Origin: Dastarcus helophoroides
Lineage: Eukaryota; Arthropoda; Insecta; Coleoptera; Bothrideridae
Reading direction: 5' to 3'
Length of the DNA: 64,000 nucleotides
NCBI GenBank assembly: GCA_028583605.1
Contig: CM053330.1
Coordinates: 17,261,539 to 17,325,538, forward strand
Notes under the pieces: generated by a model
Told to the model about the DNA's origin: nothing
Database searches by the model: none
Seen by the model: the letters and a program-made list of their open reading frames with translations, nothing else
In this document: positions 1-11,557 of the stretch, piece by piece
Layout of the letters: each line of letters begins with the position of its first letter
Numbering within the stretch: position 1 is the first letter of the stretch
Translations under genes and position numbers: made by a program

Positions 1-1455
1 TCAATCCGGCAGAAGCATATCTTGTTACATCTGTCTTTGCTGTCTATTATTGTTCTGATTGGCTGATTCATATAATTTAAATATTTAAACAAATTTTAAA
101 ACGAGTGACACAGACTGAACACTTTGAAGGTTTAAAACTATAAATTTTCAATCATTTAAATTATAATGAAAGTTACAAGAATGTTTTGTGTATTATTATT
201 ATGTATTACTGCTTAACGAAGAAATAACAAGTAATTAACTGTGAAATGATAAAAACTAAATGCGTACGTGTCGGCTGGTCTGATTGCGATTGCTAATTGT
301 GCCGCTTACAGGCCTAACTGCTAATAGTACCGCTATTCACAAAAGGATATCAACACCCATTCTAGAGCCTAATTATTAATTTGTTGATTTGGTATTTGAC
401 TCTAAATTATAGAAAAAAATAGTTCGCTGAATAAACACCCACCACTAATTATGACATTGTCAGTATGCGTGAAAATTTGAAGTGTATGTTTGTCAGTGTC
501 AGTATGCTGCTTTAGGTTTTAGAAGATTTAATCGTGTTTTTAAAATAAACAGCATTTTTATATTTAAAAATAGTTATTTATGATACAAGTGTTAAAAGTG
601 ACATGTCACTTTTAACAAGTGTATCATACAATATTTTTTGTAAAACTGTTAAATTAAAAAAGAAAATGCAAGCCTCTAGGGTTGAATTTTCGATTTATTG
701 TTTGCGTGTTGAATTACATAATTGACAATTACATCTGACAATCAAGTCAGGTGCTGGATAGAGTGTAACTAAGTAAAACAATTGTAAGTTGTTTAATGTT
801 TATTAGTAACCACAATTGAACCTGTCCTAAAATATTGTATATTTTATGGCTAATAAACATCAATTTTGAAGAAAATATTGGAAATTAAAGCACATTTATT
901 ATTCCACCACATGAAGAAACAGCAAATACATCAACTGAGATTTATTGCTCCAGAAATTGGGACAAAAATATGATGGTATGAAACAAAGAATCTAGCGGAT
1001 AACTTCACTCAAAATATATTTTTAATTTACGTCGAAGGAAATTCTAAGTTTTGGAATCTCTCTATGATAAAAGCTAGTTTTCAAATCAAGAACAACTAGG
1101 ATATAAGCAGGTATTAAAACAAGCGTACAAGATTTATTTGAATGAAGCTCCAGACCAAATATGTAGTAAAAAGTTGCGTCAAACTAAAAGCAACATCTGT
1201 CCTAGTTTTTGCATGGATTACTAGCATGAATATCTCTGCAATTACTCTCAGGAAAACTAAAATAAGTAACCTTTCAGCTTGTAATGGTAATATTAATATT
1301 ATAAATAAATAATTGATAACTATTTAAATATGTTTTAATGTTTGGAAACAATATTACACAATAATCAAGGACCAGTCCGTTCAACCAAAAAAAAAAATCT
1401 TTCTAATTTTTTCAGTACAGCTTTCTATTTAATAATATTACATATTGCTATATAT
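1..1455. other. AT-rich intergenic stretch, no gene seen
   Basis: I see no coding region or recognisable element here apart from the palindrome at 581-626 and, at about 1362-1386, a short match to the outer end (core GGACCAGTCCGTTC) of the Penelope-like hairpin repeat that recurs near 11.4, 25.8, 53.0 and 57.5 kb. Confidence 0.5.
581..626. repeat. 46-base near-perfect palindrome
   Basis: Two 23-base arms meet with no spacer and agree at 21 of 23 positions. The arm core TTAAAAGTGACA also occurs in the inverted repeat at about 2309-2400, so this is probably a remnant of the same palindromic MITE family. Confidence 0.7.
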
Positions 1456-1650
1456 CAGTGTTTCCTAAATAGTGGGTCACAACCCGGCACCGGGCCATAA
1501 AAATAAAATACCAGGTTGCAAAATTGTCTTCATACTCACAAATGATTAGTTCTTATACATTAAAATGTAATTAAAACATCTTTTAGTGGATCGCGAAGGG
1601 GAAATATTAAAAACAACCGGGTCAGGGCAAAAAAAGTTTGGGAAACGCTG
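1456..1650. mobile_element. hAT-type MITE, 195 bp
   Basis: The element starts CAGTGTTTCCTAAA and its other end, read inward, is CAGCGTTTCCCAAA, a typical hAT terminal inverted repeat. The 8-base flanks (1448-1455 and 1651-1658) match at 7 of 8 positions, as expected for a hAT target-site duplication. There is no coding capacity, so it is non-autonomous. Confidence 0.8.
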
Positions 1651-1658
1651 CTATATTT

Positions 1659-2320
1659 ACTTTTAACACTAGTGCGAAATAGTAGATTGTGCAACAAGAG
1701 CGGATATGATGTCCATATCGCACGAGAACGAAATTTGAGCACGACGCCGAAAGCGGAGTGCCTCAATCGTTCGAGTGCGATATGGACAATCCGCTCGACG
1801 ATCCGCTACGATCTATCAAAGACTAAAATACGATTTAGCAAATTAATAATTTTTCATGTGACATTTGCAGTTTCTAATATATTTTATAGTGTCCATGTGT
1901 CAATGAAATGTCATAAATTTATCGTAACAAACCTTATATTTACTATTTGATTTTTAAGGTAATCATATCTTGAATATTTCACTTGCAGCCTCAGAAATGT
2001 CCGCTGGGATAAAGTTTACTGATTCTGCACTAAAAGCACTCATTTTAAATATTTACTTTGGTAAATACCGAAGTCAGTTTGACAGATTCTATGGTATAAT
2101 TCTGAATCTAAAAATGACATTCCTCTTTATCGCAAGCCGTGATTGGTCAATTTCATATCCACACTAGTGTGGATATGAAATCGACCAATCACGGCGCGAC
2201 TTTCACTATATCCGTTCACTAGACTGATATGGTCTATCTATCCTGCTCGTAAGGTATAAGGAAAACAGTAAATATACGGGTGGAAGTGAGAAAAAACTTT
2301 TTCGCACTAGTGTTAAAAGT
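1659..2320. mobile_element. Palindrome-rich MITE cluster
   Basis: A perfect inverted repeat of about 21 bases (core AACACTAGTGCGAAA) brackets the region at 1659-1679 and 2300-2320. Two further inverted repeats lie inside: about 1700-1797 (arm core GTCCATATCGCAC) and about 2135-2195, where arms of roughly 30 bases meet at CACTAGTG. The recurring CACTAGTG tip suggests several related foldback elements inserted into or next to each other. No protein is encoded. Confidence 0.65.
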
Positions 2321-2870
2321 GTTTTTGACACGTGTTATTATAAAAGTCAATTTTTAGTTCACTTATCAATGAACTAAAAATGTCACTTTTAATGACAGTT
2401 TTACAAAAAAGATTTTGGTAAACTTCCACTGGAAGAGAAAGTGAAAATAAAAGAACTAGGTAGGTCTTTGCCAGTGTTAAAATTGGAACAAAAATGTGAA
2501 AAATAAATAAATAAAATACTATTAAATACCAAGCCTTACAAAAGGCGTTTGTTTCTTCTAAATTTAATACCTTGCTACGGCACCTAAACTTTAAATATTA
2601 ATATTTTTTGCATCTGCGTACCCCCTGACAAAAAGTCACCAGCCGCCACTGGGACTCATACATGGCCAACTCCCCGTTTTTTGTGGAAAATACTTCTCCA
2701 GAGACTATGTAATGGTCATGTGTGGACGCGTAAGCGTTGATAAATCAACAGCGCAAGATATAATAGAAATTGCAGCTCAGTTATTCTGTTGAAAGACTAC
2801 AAAAAAAAACAACCTGAAACATTTTTAGATTTCTCCTACATCATTTTTTTCATAAAAAAATATGAATGAA
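2321..2870. other. Non-coding, with transposon fragments
   Basis: About 2340-2400 holds an inverted repeat related to the palindrome at 581. About 2609-2652, read on the minus strand, begins CAGTGGCGGCTGGTGAC, which looks like a hAT-type terminus; no partner end was found. No gene is seen. Confidence 0.4.
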
Positions 2871-2872
2871 TA

Positions 2873-3122
2873 CAGTGGACTCCCGCTAAAGTTGCACTCA
2901 CCGTACTGGATCGACCGTTAAAGTTGCTACTCCTCGTAATCCCTACCATTGTCGACAAATAAATGTTTTATTGCTCCTTGCGCGGTTGACTAGGTTATTC
3001 AAAAGTGGCGCTAAAACTCGGAAGTCATTGTTCGAAAATTAGAGTGGGGGAATATCAGCGCAACTTTAACGATGGTATTCTGACAACTTTAAGGAGCGTG
3101 CAATTTTAGCGGAAGTCGACTG
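2873..3122. mobile_element. pogo/Tigger-type MITE, 250 bp
   Basis: The termini CAGTGGACTCCCGC and its inverted partner CAGTCGACTTCCGC form a terminal inverted repeat of about 25 bases with three mismatches, flanked on both sides by TA, the Tc1/mariner/pogo target duplication. It has no coding capacity and would depend on a transposase from elsewhere. Confidence 0.8.
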
Positions 3123-3326
3123 TACACTAAGAAAGGACATTAAAATTAAACGAAATCGGCAAGTTTTGACATTTCTCAACAGATGTTTAATAGTCAAATT
3201 TATTTACTTCGTTCCTTATTGGCAGTAGACACAGTTTTCTACGTTTGTGCACTATCCTCCTTCTGCAATCCGTGATCCTAATTTCGACAAAGATAGAACA
3301 TGGGTTGTTGGCTTTTATATTCTAAG

Positions 3327-3529
3327 GGTGCGCTTAGATTAGACACTTTATTCCGTATATTTCTCTCCAACATAAGTATCAACTGTACTAAGAGAAGCTA
3401 TCCGAGACTTATCTACACAGCTAGGAGGAGATAGCTTCTCTAAGGATAGTTGACACTTATGTCAAAGAGAAAATATATTTATGTCAGAGAGAAATATACG
3501 GAATAAAGTGTCTAGTGTAAAGGCACCAT
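3327..3529. mobile_element. Foldback MITE, about 200 bp
   Basis: Long inverted arms (outer core GACACTTTATTCCG at 3342 and its inverted copy ending near 3512) cover almost the whole element. Weaker pairing extends outward to GGTGC/GGCACC at about 3328 and 3528. The arms differ by one insertion of about 20 bases. There are no clear target duplications and no coding capacity. Confidence 0.65.
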
Positions 3530-3639
3530 AATGTTGTTGGCGAATATTAGGCATGTGTCAATTCGAATCGCTGCGCGCGGATTAAAAACAAATACCTGGC
3601 GATATCACAAGTTCAACACATTTATTATGGAAGGAAAGT

Positions 3640-3780
3640 AAAAATACTCGAATAAAACAAAACATTTTATTTACAGAAAATAGATTAAAAATACTCCAAC
3701 AGAAGAAACCATTTTATATGCAAAAAACAACTAAAAATACTCTAAAACACAACAAAACATTTTATCTGTAGGCAACAATA
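3640..3780. repeat. Three-unit tandem repeat, 46-47 bp period
   Basis: Units start at 3640, 3687 and 3733 with the motif AAAAATACTC, followed about 20 bases later by ACATTTTAT or a close variant. The copies are diverged. Confidence 0.6.
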
Positions 3781-4281
3781 TTACACAACTAATATTTACC
3801 TACTGATTATTGAATAATATCAATTTTGTGAATTTTTTCCTTAGTTATTTTGGTACTTTCAAAAAATAAACGCGTGTCTACATACAAATTAATTATCGAT
3901 TTGCAAAGTTACGTTCTATGGTTGCTTATTAAGCTATTATTTGCGAAAAAACTATTTCAACGTGACTATCCATTTGCGGATTTGAAAAAGGAATACCTTA
4001 TAAGCTGAAAAATGTTGTTCACTATAAACTGTTCTGACGTATAATTTTTTCCGAGCCTAAACATATATGAAAAACATCATCACAAGGAGATATGAATGGT
4101 CCCCGGTTTTTAATTGCAGATAATCTTGGAAGGCTGTGGTCAATTATTTGTTATTTAAAAAATTCGCAATCTTTTTACGAATTTTCGATCATATGAAACT
4201 GGCAATGTATTTTACAACATTGTTCACAAAACTTGTCAATCCCCACACACATTTTAAATAATTGTGCGCAGTATCGACTAA

Positions 4282-5754
4282 TCATTTTTTTTTTTTCGAT
4301 TTATTAGTATCAAAAGAATCGTTCAAAATATCAACATCATCAAAAGCACAGTTGCCAATCTGAAATTCTTTTAATTCGTGTCGTACCAATAACCTTTTAT
4401 AGGCGCTTTTGAATTGAACAACATTCGGATCATTGTTAAACCCTCCTCTTCCGCGTATGGCACTGAAAAATGTTTCCAAAAATTCTTGTGACAATTTGAA
4501 AGTCACAAGATAGTTTTGTCCCGTGAGTTTTAATCTATCGAACAAAGGAAACAGGTTTCTCGAACCAATAATCATTCCAAGGAAATCGGTGTTGCGTCCG
4601 CATTTTAATATACAAGTGCCATTTTTGTCAGTCAGTGTGTAATTTTCGAAAATTTCTACATGCGACTTCAATTTATCATGCGTCTCTGTGGTCAAGGATG
4701 CATTAAACTCATCCTTAGAAAATCAATTTTTACAATTTAATATGCCCCAGGTTACTGAAATTCAAACAAAATTCTGCAGTAGGGGCGCTATTTTGAAATT
4801 GTTGCTTTATATCTTCGTCATCTATGAACACGTACAAAAGTAAGGACGTCGGCAACACTTTTGCTCAAAGTCTGTACATATTCCTATTCGAATGTTCCTT
4901 ATACTGTTTTTGTAAAAAAGATGTTTTTTGTGAGTTTATTTGCTAAACGTAATCCTTTTTTTTCTGTAATTCAAATAAATTAATAAAATGTTGCCACTCT
5001 ATGATTTTGCCATCAATTGTTTTAATTATTTTGTGATCGCCGGGTCAATTTCGAATTAATTTGATCATGTGGCAAAAATTGAAAAAATATATATAACAGG
5101 GTTCGTTTGTTGCAGGGTTTGTAAAATAAGGTTTGAATTTTTCACTATAGTCAAAATTTGCACCCAAGTGCTTCGACATGGAAATATTCACTTGTGCCCC
5201 ATAAAAAATTACAGAGAAAACATTTGCTCCAGCTTCTTGTAAGGCATGAAATGCTTCAGTAAGCAAATTTGCGCCTTCTTCTGCATTCAATGAGTTGATT
5301 AAAAAATAGGCTATAGGGATTTTCCAGCTGCTACTAAGTGAGACTGTCATAATTACTAAGGCATTTGTGTCAAGAGGGCAATTATCGTTATCGACTTATT
5401 TTATAGTACCTAGATCGATGCCACCTACATAACCATGACGGTTGTAAATTCTTTGTTTGCGAATAGCCATTTCATCCAGAACAATATTCACATTGACAGC
5501 ATCACTAAGCGCTCGAAGTGAAATCGCATCCAAGGCTGGTTTAGTAAATCCAGGATCTCTTCGTAAATTTCTACACCAAGACTTCAAAATTGAAGAGCTG
5601 GCAAGAAATTTCTCCAAGTTTTTCACACATACCTGTATGCCTTAAGGAAATAAAAATGCAGTGTAAAGGCAAAGATTCTTATCTCTTCTTTGTTTGCTCT
5701 ACTGTCCTTCAATTTTCTATCAAGCATGGCCTCAACGTGGGATAGGATGAGATT
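4282..5754 (-). pseudogene. P-element-like transposase remnant
   Basis: Read from right to left, the translation matches successive parts of P-element/THAP9-type transposases: FAFTLHFYFLKAY (about 5650-5690), LDEMAIRKQ (about 5460-5490), WKIPIAYFLI (about 5300-5325), a CHMIKLIRN motif (about 5045-5075) and the C-terminal AIRGRGGFNN block (about 4430-4465) with KRLLVRHEL. Such transposases cut and paste P elements; THAP9 is a vertebrate relative. The copy is dead. There is a frame change near 5630, an in-frame stop at 5396-5398, another at 5045-5047, and a stretch with several stops (4700-5040) before the open C-terminal part. A possible splice acceptor lies at 5755. The gene body is in one frame from 5626 to 4282, so decay is mostly by point mutation. 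It may belong with the THAP exons at 7198-8070. Confidence 0.85.
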
Positions 5755-6164
5755 CTGCGCAACAATTAAATAAATATTGTAGCAAGCTGAACACTCATTT
5801 TGTGTTAAGGAAGAAGAATAAAAGTCATTTTCATTTTATTTTCTTGTGAAAAATGATTGAGACAAGTGTGATTGTGAATGAAAATATTCAACAAATCTAA
5901 ACTAATTCCACTGGTCAACAAAATTGAAGTTTTGTCATGTCACATGAACTTTTTCTGTGTTTTTTAATAGTGTTAGTTGTTGTCATTTAAAATAAGCAGT
6001 TTTGAAATTGTCATCACCCACGACATTTGTTTGTTAAATGTTTGAAAAATGATGGATCTTCAGAAATATAACATAAAAAATGTACATTAGGAACTTATAA
6101 TCTTTATTTTTCTAGATTATTTAGCTTTTAATTGATCCCCCTTGATCAAGCAGTATTATACAGT

Positions 6165-7085
6165 CAACACCCTTGAGTTTAATCTGCCCCGATAAAGTTT
6201 TTCCATCATTGGAATGTCCGCATGAAACTTTTATCAGTTCTTATCACTTAAGGCCCCCCCGAACCCGAAGTTGTCATTTAGGTGAGGTGATAGCATAAAG
6301 ATCAAATATGCCTGAACTTAGCGAGTCTAAACGGGCACAAATTATGCTCTTAAATTCACAAAATGTAAAACAAACAATTATTGCTAAAATGATGAAATGT
6401 TCGCGTTGTGCTATGCAAACAACAGTAAAAAGGTACAATCAAACTAAGAGTTTCTTCAGCAAGAGGCGATCAGGACGCTGAAGAGTTACTTCTGCCCATG
6501 ATCGTGTACTTATTCGAGAATCATTAAAAAAACCCTTCGAAAACGTCTTTATTTATTGCAGGTATCATATTTGAACAAAAAAAGCGAAGGGTATCTGCAA
6601 AAACGGTCTGAAGACGTCTTCAGAAAGCAGGACTGTAAAAAACGAAAAAAACCATGGCTCTCAGAGCAAAATAAAAAAAAAGCGCTTGGAATGGGCAGAA
6701 AAACACAAGAACTGGACTGAAGAAGACTGGGAAAAAGTATTTTGGTCCGACGAATCTAATTTTGAGGTGAGCATTAGCAAGCTTTATTCTAACAATAAAA
6801 GGTATAAAAACATCTTCGGTTGAGTGTATGGACAATGAGGTCATCGAGAAAACATGATAGGAATTCACATTAAATTTTAGATTTTCGGTACTCCTGGCGC
6901 TGTGTATGTTCGAAGGAGGGCAGGGGAGGAATATAGTCCTGAATGCGTACTACGTACAGTAATCCATGGAGATAACAGCATTACGATTTGGGGAAGTATG
7001 GCGGCTAAGGGAGTAGAAGAAATGTTTAAATGTGAAGGAAAGATGAACACTTCTCGTTATAATGATATTATGTATTGTTAACAAT
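6165..7085 (+). pseudogene. Tc1-like transposon fragment with broken transposase
   Basis: The reading MPELSESKRAQIM starts at 6308, followed by a helix-turn-helix region, then WTEEDWEKVFWSDESNFE (about 6711-6765), the first catalytic D block of Tc1 transposases. After an insertion of about 115 bases comes FGTPGAVYVRRRAGE and ITIWGSMAAKGV (about 6880-7020). A stop (6480) and frame changes break it. The reading ends abruptly at about 7080, so the second and third catalytic residues are missing. The likely left terminus CAGTCAACACCCTTGAG follows TA near 6160; no right terminus was found. It lies between the P-like transposase body and the THAP exons, on the opposite strand. Confidence 0.8.
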
Positions 7086-7197
7086 TTATTACTTATTTAA
7101 TAATTCAAAATTTATCTCAAATAGTCACAAATAAGGTGATAAAATTTCAAAACTGGAAGGCATTATTCGTTTACACACATTTGCAAATAAAACTTAC

Positions 7198-8070
7198 TTT
7201 TTTTCGAAGCCACATTGATTTTTGTTTCCTGTGATATCACAATGCTGCCTTAAAGCAGATTTCCAAGTAGTCCTTTCAAGCTGCTTTTCAACTATGAACA
7301 GAAAGGAAAATAAGTTGATGTATTAATGTATAAACATAAACCCATGGTAAATACCAAATGTATTCATTATTTTGGAAGTTAATCTTATGCAAGTTTTACA
7401 ATTTGTGTTTATAAAATATCAAAATAAAAAGGGCTTTGTAACTCACACAGAATATCTTCAGAATTGGTGCTCAGCTCATTGATTCTTCGATTATTTTCAT
7501 TTGCTTCTACATCATGGAATGATCTTTTGTTCAATTGTTTTGTAGTGCCATAAACAGAAATCCATTGTTTGGTGAAGTTTCAGGTCTCTCAAATGTCAAG
7601 CTAGCAATTTGAATATTGAATCTTGTATTACCACTGCAGTCAGTTTCCCTATAAATAAAACACAATTGAATTGATATCATATTCCTAAGTATAATAAATT
7701 TTATTAACTTGTAGACCTTATTTTTCAATTTAGATGCTCAGACATGCAAAAATATGGCAATTGCCAAAACTCTTTATTTAAGTTTTTAGTTTATGAATTT
7801 TATAAACGTATCAATATTAACTTGTATTAAACAATTCAGATACCTTTGATTTTCTGTTTACTTTGTTTTATTTGATGGTACATCTTTATTCTCCGATGAT
7901 AATGACGATTTTGGTGGATTTGGCACTGCGTTCTCATTCAGTAATTTGCGTCGCGATGATCTCAACTTCTTGTAATCATCAAGTAAAAAGTGATTTGAAC
8001 AAATGTTTACATAGGTAACATCATCGTTTTCATTCAGCAGCAAACAAACAGCCGTTTTTTTTGTAACCAA
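7198..8070 (-). pseudogene. THAP-domain gene fragment, three putative exons
   Basis: Putative exon 7862-8070 encodes the C-terminal half of a THAP zinc finger (ICSNHFLLDDYKK, then LLNENAVPN, the usual end of the domain). It can splice (donor GTAAAC) in phase to 7447-7648 (acceptor TTTATAG, donor GTGAGT) and that to 7198-7291 (acceptor TTCATAG after a pyrimidine tract, donor GTAAGT). The last exon reads EKQLERTTWKSALRQHC, possibly a coiled coil. One frame change inside the middle exon (about 7560-7580) is needed. The N-terminal zinc-binding cysteines were not found. It could be the 5' part of the P-like gene at 4282-5754, separated by the Tc1 insertion, or a separate decayed THAP gene. THAP domains bind DNA. 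Confidence 0.6.
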
Positions 8071-8595
8071 TCATCCTTTGAAAATCTTAATGTAACAGAA
8101 AAAAGTGCATTGCACTTTCATTTCATTTAAATAGTAATGCAAATAAAATCTATCCATAAAAACAATATTTACCTATGTAAAACAAGCTGGTTATCTTTTA
8201 GTTTTATCTTCTTTCGTCTTTCTCCTTATATCTGCAAATGCCACATTGTCTAAATATTTCCATTTTTAATTAAAACCACTAACCGGTTTGTGAATTAAAA
8301 ATGGAAGTGTTTACAACGAAGACCGGTGTCTACAACATAAAACATATTTACATTTAGCCATATATGTATAGTATACATATATGCATTTAGCCGTCCACAC
8401 ATAGATTTTAGTTCAGATGAATAATAGTTTATCTTTAATCCAATCCAAACATTTTAACTACAAATATTTCATTTTAGAGGTTAGGTTGTTGCTCTGAGGT
8501 TTAAGGTTATTTATTTAACTAATTTTTTTGAGACACATGTGATTGCCCATTGCACAAATAAATATAATCTGTAATGCTAGCATTTTATTATTAAA
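8071..8595. promoter_or_regulatory. Upstream region of POLR1E
   Basis: No coding exon is convincing here. The 5' part is AT-rich with a hairpin at about 8258-8312 (arms of CTTCCATTTTTAATT type) and a perfect 12-base-arm palindrome at 8361-8385. The promoter and 5' UTR of POLR1E must lie in or above this stretch, but I see no TATA box I would commit to. Confidence 0.4.
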
Positions 8596-10070
8596 ATGGC
8601 GGATATTAAGGTAACCGATATACTCTTTGCTAAAAAGGAACCTCGACCTGTTATAATAAATTTCGGAAATGGTAAACTGAAATCGGAAAATGTATCCAAA
8701 TTAGAAACAAGAATGTACCGCAATAAAGAAAATGAAGGTATGGTTGGGGCAGCGACAGATCGGATGTTGTATTCTGGTAAAGTTAATAGTAACACCTTAT
8801 GCAACAATTACATTGTTATCCATAACAAAGAAACAGACGAGGTTCGTGTTTAGTTATTTGCAAGTTAAGATCTCGAGTATTATTCCTTCAGGTAAAACTA
8901 GTAACTGTTGATACGGCCACTTTGGACCCTTACTTTCCAAAATCGAACACATCAGATGTTAGTAAAGTTAGTTATGAAAAAGCTATGTCTGCTTTGAATA
9001 AAGAATTTGGTTCAAAAAGGATTAAAAGACAAACTGAACAGAAAGAACGTCTAAAAACAAATATTGAAAATGTGCAGGAACAACTGGAAAAAACTGTAGC
9101 AAGTAAGTGTTTCCTATTTTTTATGAAACCTAACCATTCCTTTTGAGCATATAAGATTTGGTAATTTATAATTACTAAGTTTTTATCTGCACTTAAGTTT
9201 TTCAATGAATAATTGGTGCATTGATTACTTTCAATTAAGAAGCCGAAGTTTATTTGTGTTAAAACAAAAGTTCAAGTACATTGTGCAACTTCTTGGATTT
9301 TTTAGATGTTACTGTTGATGAAAGCTTTCTGGAGTCCTCGCATGTTAATGAAAATGAAAATTCATATAGACCACCAATCAACAGAGATGCATCTACTAAA
9401 GAAAATGTATACAAACTGGACGATCTGTTGCCTCAGAAAATTCTTATTTTATTTGAAAAAGAAGTAGAGGATGTAACAAACCTGGATAATCATGAGTATG
9501 TATTTTTTGATCAACGGTTCTTGGTAATGAACAATTACCTTTGCAGTTTGACACCCTTCGTTAAAAATCAGATTGATGCCATACTTAATAGAAATACATC
9601 AAATTCTACACTAAAATGTAGTATTTTGCTCTATGTAAACTATTTGCTTAAGTTATTAGCAACCCCTGCTAAACATTTAGGCAGAAGGGTCACAGTTTGT
9701 CAATTTTCGAATGAAGTCAATAACTTTATCTTGGATAATTTTACTATGTTGTCAGGAAATCATAGGTGAGTTCAAATAGATGATTATTGCACAATCACTA
9801 GTTTTTTTATGAAACTAATTAAATTGCTTTTTCAGGACAAGACCTTTGACAATGCGTGACAAATCTGTTTGTTATGTTTTGGTTTTATCAATGATAGCCT
9901 TAGAGTATCAAATGAACTTGGAACAATTAGCAAAAGATGCAAACTTGGGTATAAAAAAAATGCAGGAAATTTCACGGGTTCTTGGGTTTACAACTTCTGG
10001 CACCGACATTGTATTGAAAATACCAGTACCACCGCCTGTTGTAAATTCACAAAAAAGAAAGAAAAAGTAA
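8596..10070 (+). CDS. POLR1E: RNA polymerase I subunit RPA49 (POLR1E), 4 exons
   Basis: Exons 8596-8841, 8892-9102, 9306-9765 and 9836-10070 join in phase to 383 codons. Introns are 50, 203 and 70 bases, with GT-AG ends; the first donor (GTTCGT) is weak. RPA49 pairs with RPA34 in the TFIIF-like module of RNA polymerase I and promotes rRNA gene initiation and elongation in the nucleolus. The N-terminal dimerisation part shows ATDRMLYSGK (about residues 53-62) and a following VKLVTVDTATLDPYF. The middle has the conserved PPINRDASTKENVYKLDDL linker. The C-terminal tandem winged-helix part ends in a basic KKRKKK-like tail (SQKRKKK). The length is close to the animal norm of about 420. The start ATG is the first in the open frame and the N-terminus aligns with the family. 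Poly(A) signals AATAAA lie at 10105 and 10117. Confidence 0.92.
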
Positions 10071-11365
10071 CTGTAACATGTTTTAATAATAGGATTACTA
10101 TTTCAATAAATTTGACAATAAATTCTAATTCAATTGAAAACTGCTATTCTTCTGAGAATTAACTTCTCTTCATTGGTACTAGACTGGATATAAATTCCAT
10201 ATGAAGTGTTTTTAGATTTATATTTCCTATTTTAGTAAATTTATTTTAGAATTAATATTAGCTTAGTATTACCCAAAAAATTTATGGTTAGATTGCATTT
10301 CACGCTTGCAGCGGAACACCATTTGGGTAAAGCAAGGAGGCGAATGCCTCTCTTCAGGCTGCAAGAAAGCAAACTATATCTTTTCCAATGTTAAGCTTTG
10401 AGAGTAGTTTTGAATAGTTAGAACATGAAGGCGTTTATCTACCTTGTTATGGGGACTCTCTCCATAAATCCGAGATAATAATATTTATTTTAACACTTTA
10501 AGGAAGAAGACAGGTTTAACTTTAAACCAAAGGGTTTTAAAAAAATTTAACATTTGTTTGAGAATCTGAAAAAAAAACTCACATGCCCTGATTGAAAGTC
10601 CAAATCATTAGAAAAAGTCGAAGTTCAAAAAAGCAATTAAAATTTTTTTCAAGAAGTCTATTGCTCCTTTTCAGAGTTCCACTGACTGCAAATTACTTTA
10701 CTTTGCTTAACAAGAAGAATGTGACAGCTGGTAATTGGGAGAAACAAATAAAACATTTCTTAGATTATGCTTGCCTGAAATATGAAAACATACATAAATT
10801 ATAATTTTGGCCCAAACAAGTCGTTAGTTGATTCGCTTTTTCGCATAGAATTCGGTCTATAACAAAAATTGCGGAAGAAAGTTGAGTGAAATCATGAAGA
10901 GTAGCTGCAAGTCTTATAAACTGATTAATACAGAAGAGATGTTTCCTGACCAAGGCTGTGTAGATTTTTTCAGTATGATATACCTCTTTGAAGTGCCGCC
11001 CCATAACAGTTTTTTTATTAAGACAAACAATCAAAAACCAAAACAACTTTCAGTAGTGCACCAGTTTAAACTTTACATATAAATATTAACTTTCTTTTAA
11101 ATTTTTCGCCATTTTTTTTTGCGATAGGTAGCTTTAGCGTACTTCGATCAACCATGTAATTATAACTAAAAGTGATTCAAGCGCTATCTACACAGGTTAA
11201 AACTACCTATTCCAAAACGTGATTCGTTCACTTTGTTCTGGGTGACCATTCTACTAAGCGCGCGTACGACGGTAAGTTATTTTAAATCTTTGTTTACATC
11301 AATTTTTGTAGGCTATTTTCGTGTTAAATGCATATTATAATACATATATCAATAATATTACATTT
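10071..11365. other. Non-coding stretch after POLR1E
   Basis: It starts with the POLR1E 3' UTR (poly(A) signals at 10105 and 10117). The remainder has short open stretches with no family resemblance that I can name. I see no convincing gene. Confidence 0.4.
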
Positions 11366-11366
11366 T

Positions 11367-11557
11367 TTGATGGAACGGACTGGTCCTTGGTTATCTTCAA
11401 AAATTGAAATACAGAACTTGTCCCCTGAAACCAAGAAAGATTAAAAAAAAAGTTTCTCTCTGAAGATGACAGCTTGGCTGTCGAAACGCGTTAGAGCAAC
11501 TTTTGTTGTGTTTTTTAATCTTTCTTGGTTTCAGGGCACAAGTTCTGTATTTCAATA
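11367..11557. repeat. Inverted Penelope-like repeat with hammerhead-like hairpin
   Basis: Arms of about 45 bases (11403-11446 and about 11512-11556, core CTTGTCCCCTGAAACC on the left) flank a hairpin that reads CTGAAGA at 11460, a 6-bp stem GACAGC/GCTGTC, then GAAAC at 11483. CTCT before and AGAG after could form a third helix. This order resembles the hammerhead ribozyme core carried by Penelope-like retroelements, except for one extra base between CTGAAGA and the stem. The outer end GGAACGGACTGGTCC recurs in four other places in the window. Confidence 0.6.

Noticed and set aside
1672..1950. Plus-strand open frame of 92 codons
   Set aside because: It lies across the palindromic MITE arms and has no family resemblance.
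10592..11082. Short open frames after POLR1E
   Set aside because: Both strands are open for short stretches, with no domain, and the POLR1E stop and poly(A) signals precede them.
11460..11496. Certain hammerhead ribozyme call
   Set aside because: The core order fits, but an extra base sits between CTGAAGA and stem II and the stem III loop would be very short. It is kept only as a finding to test.
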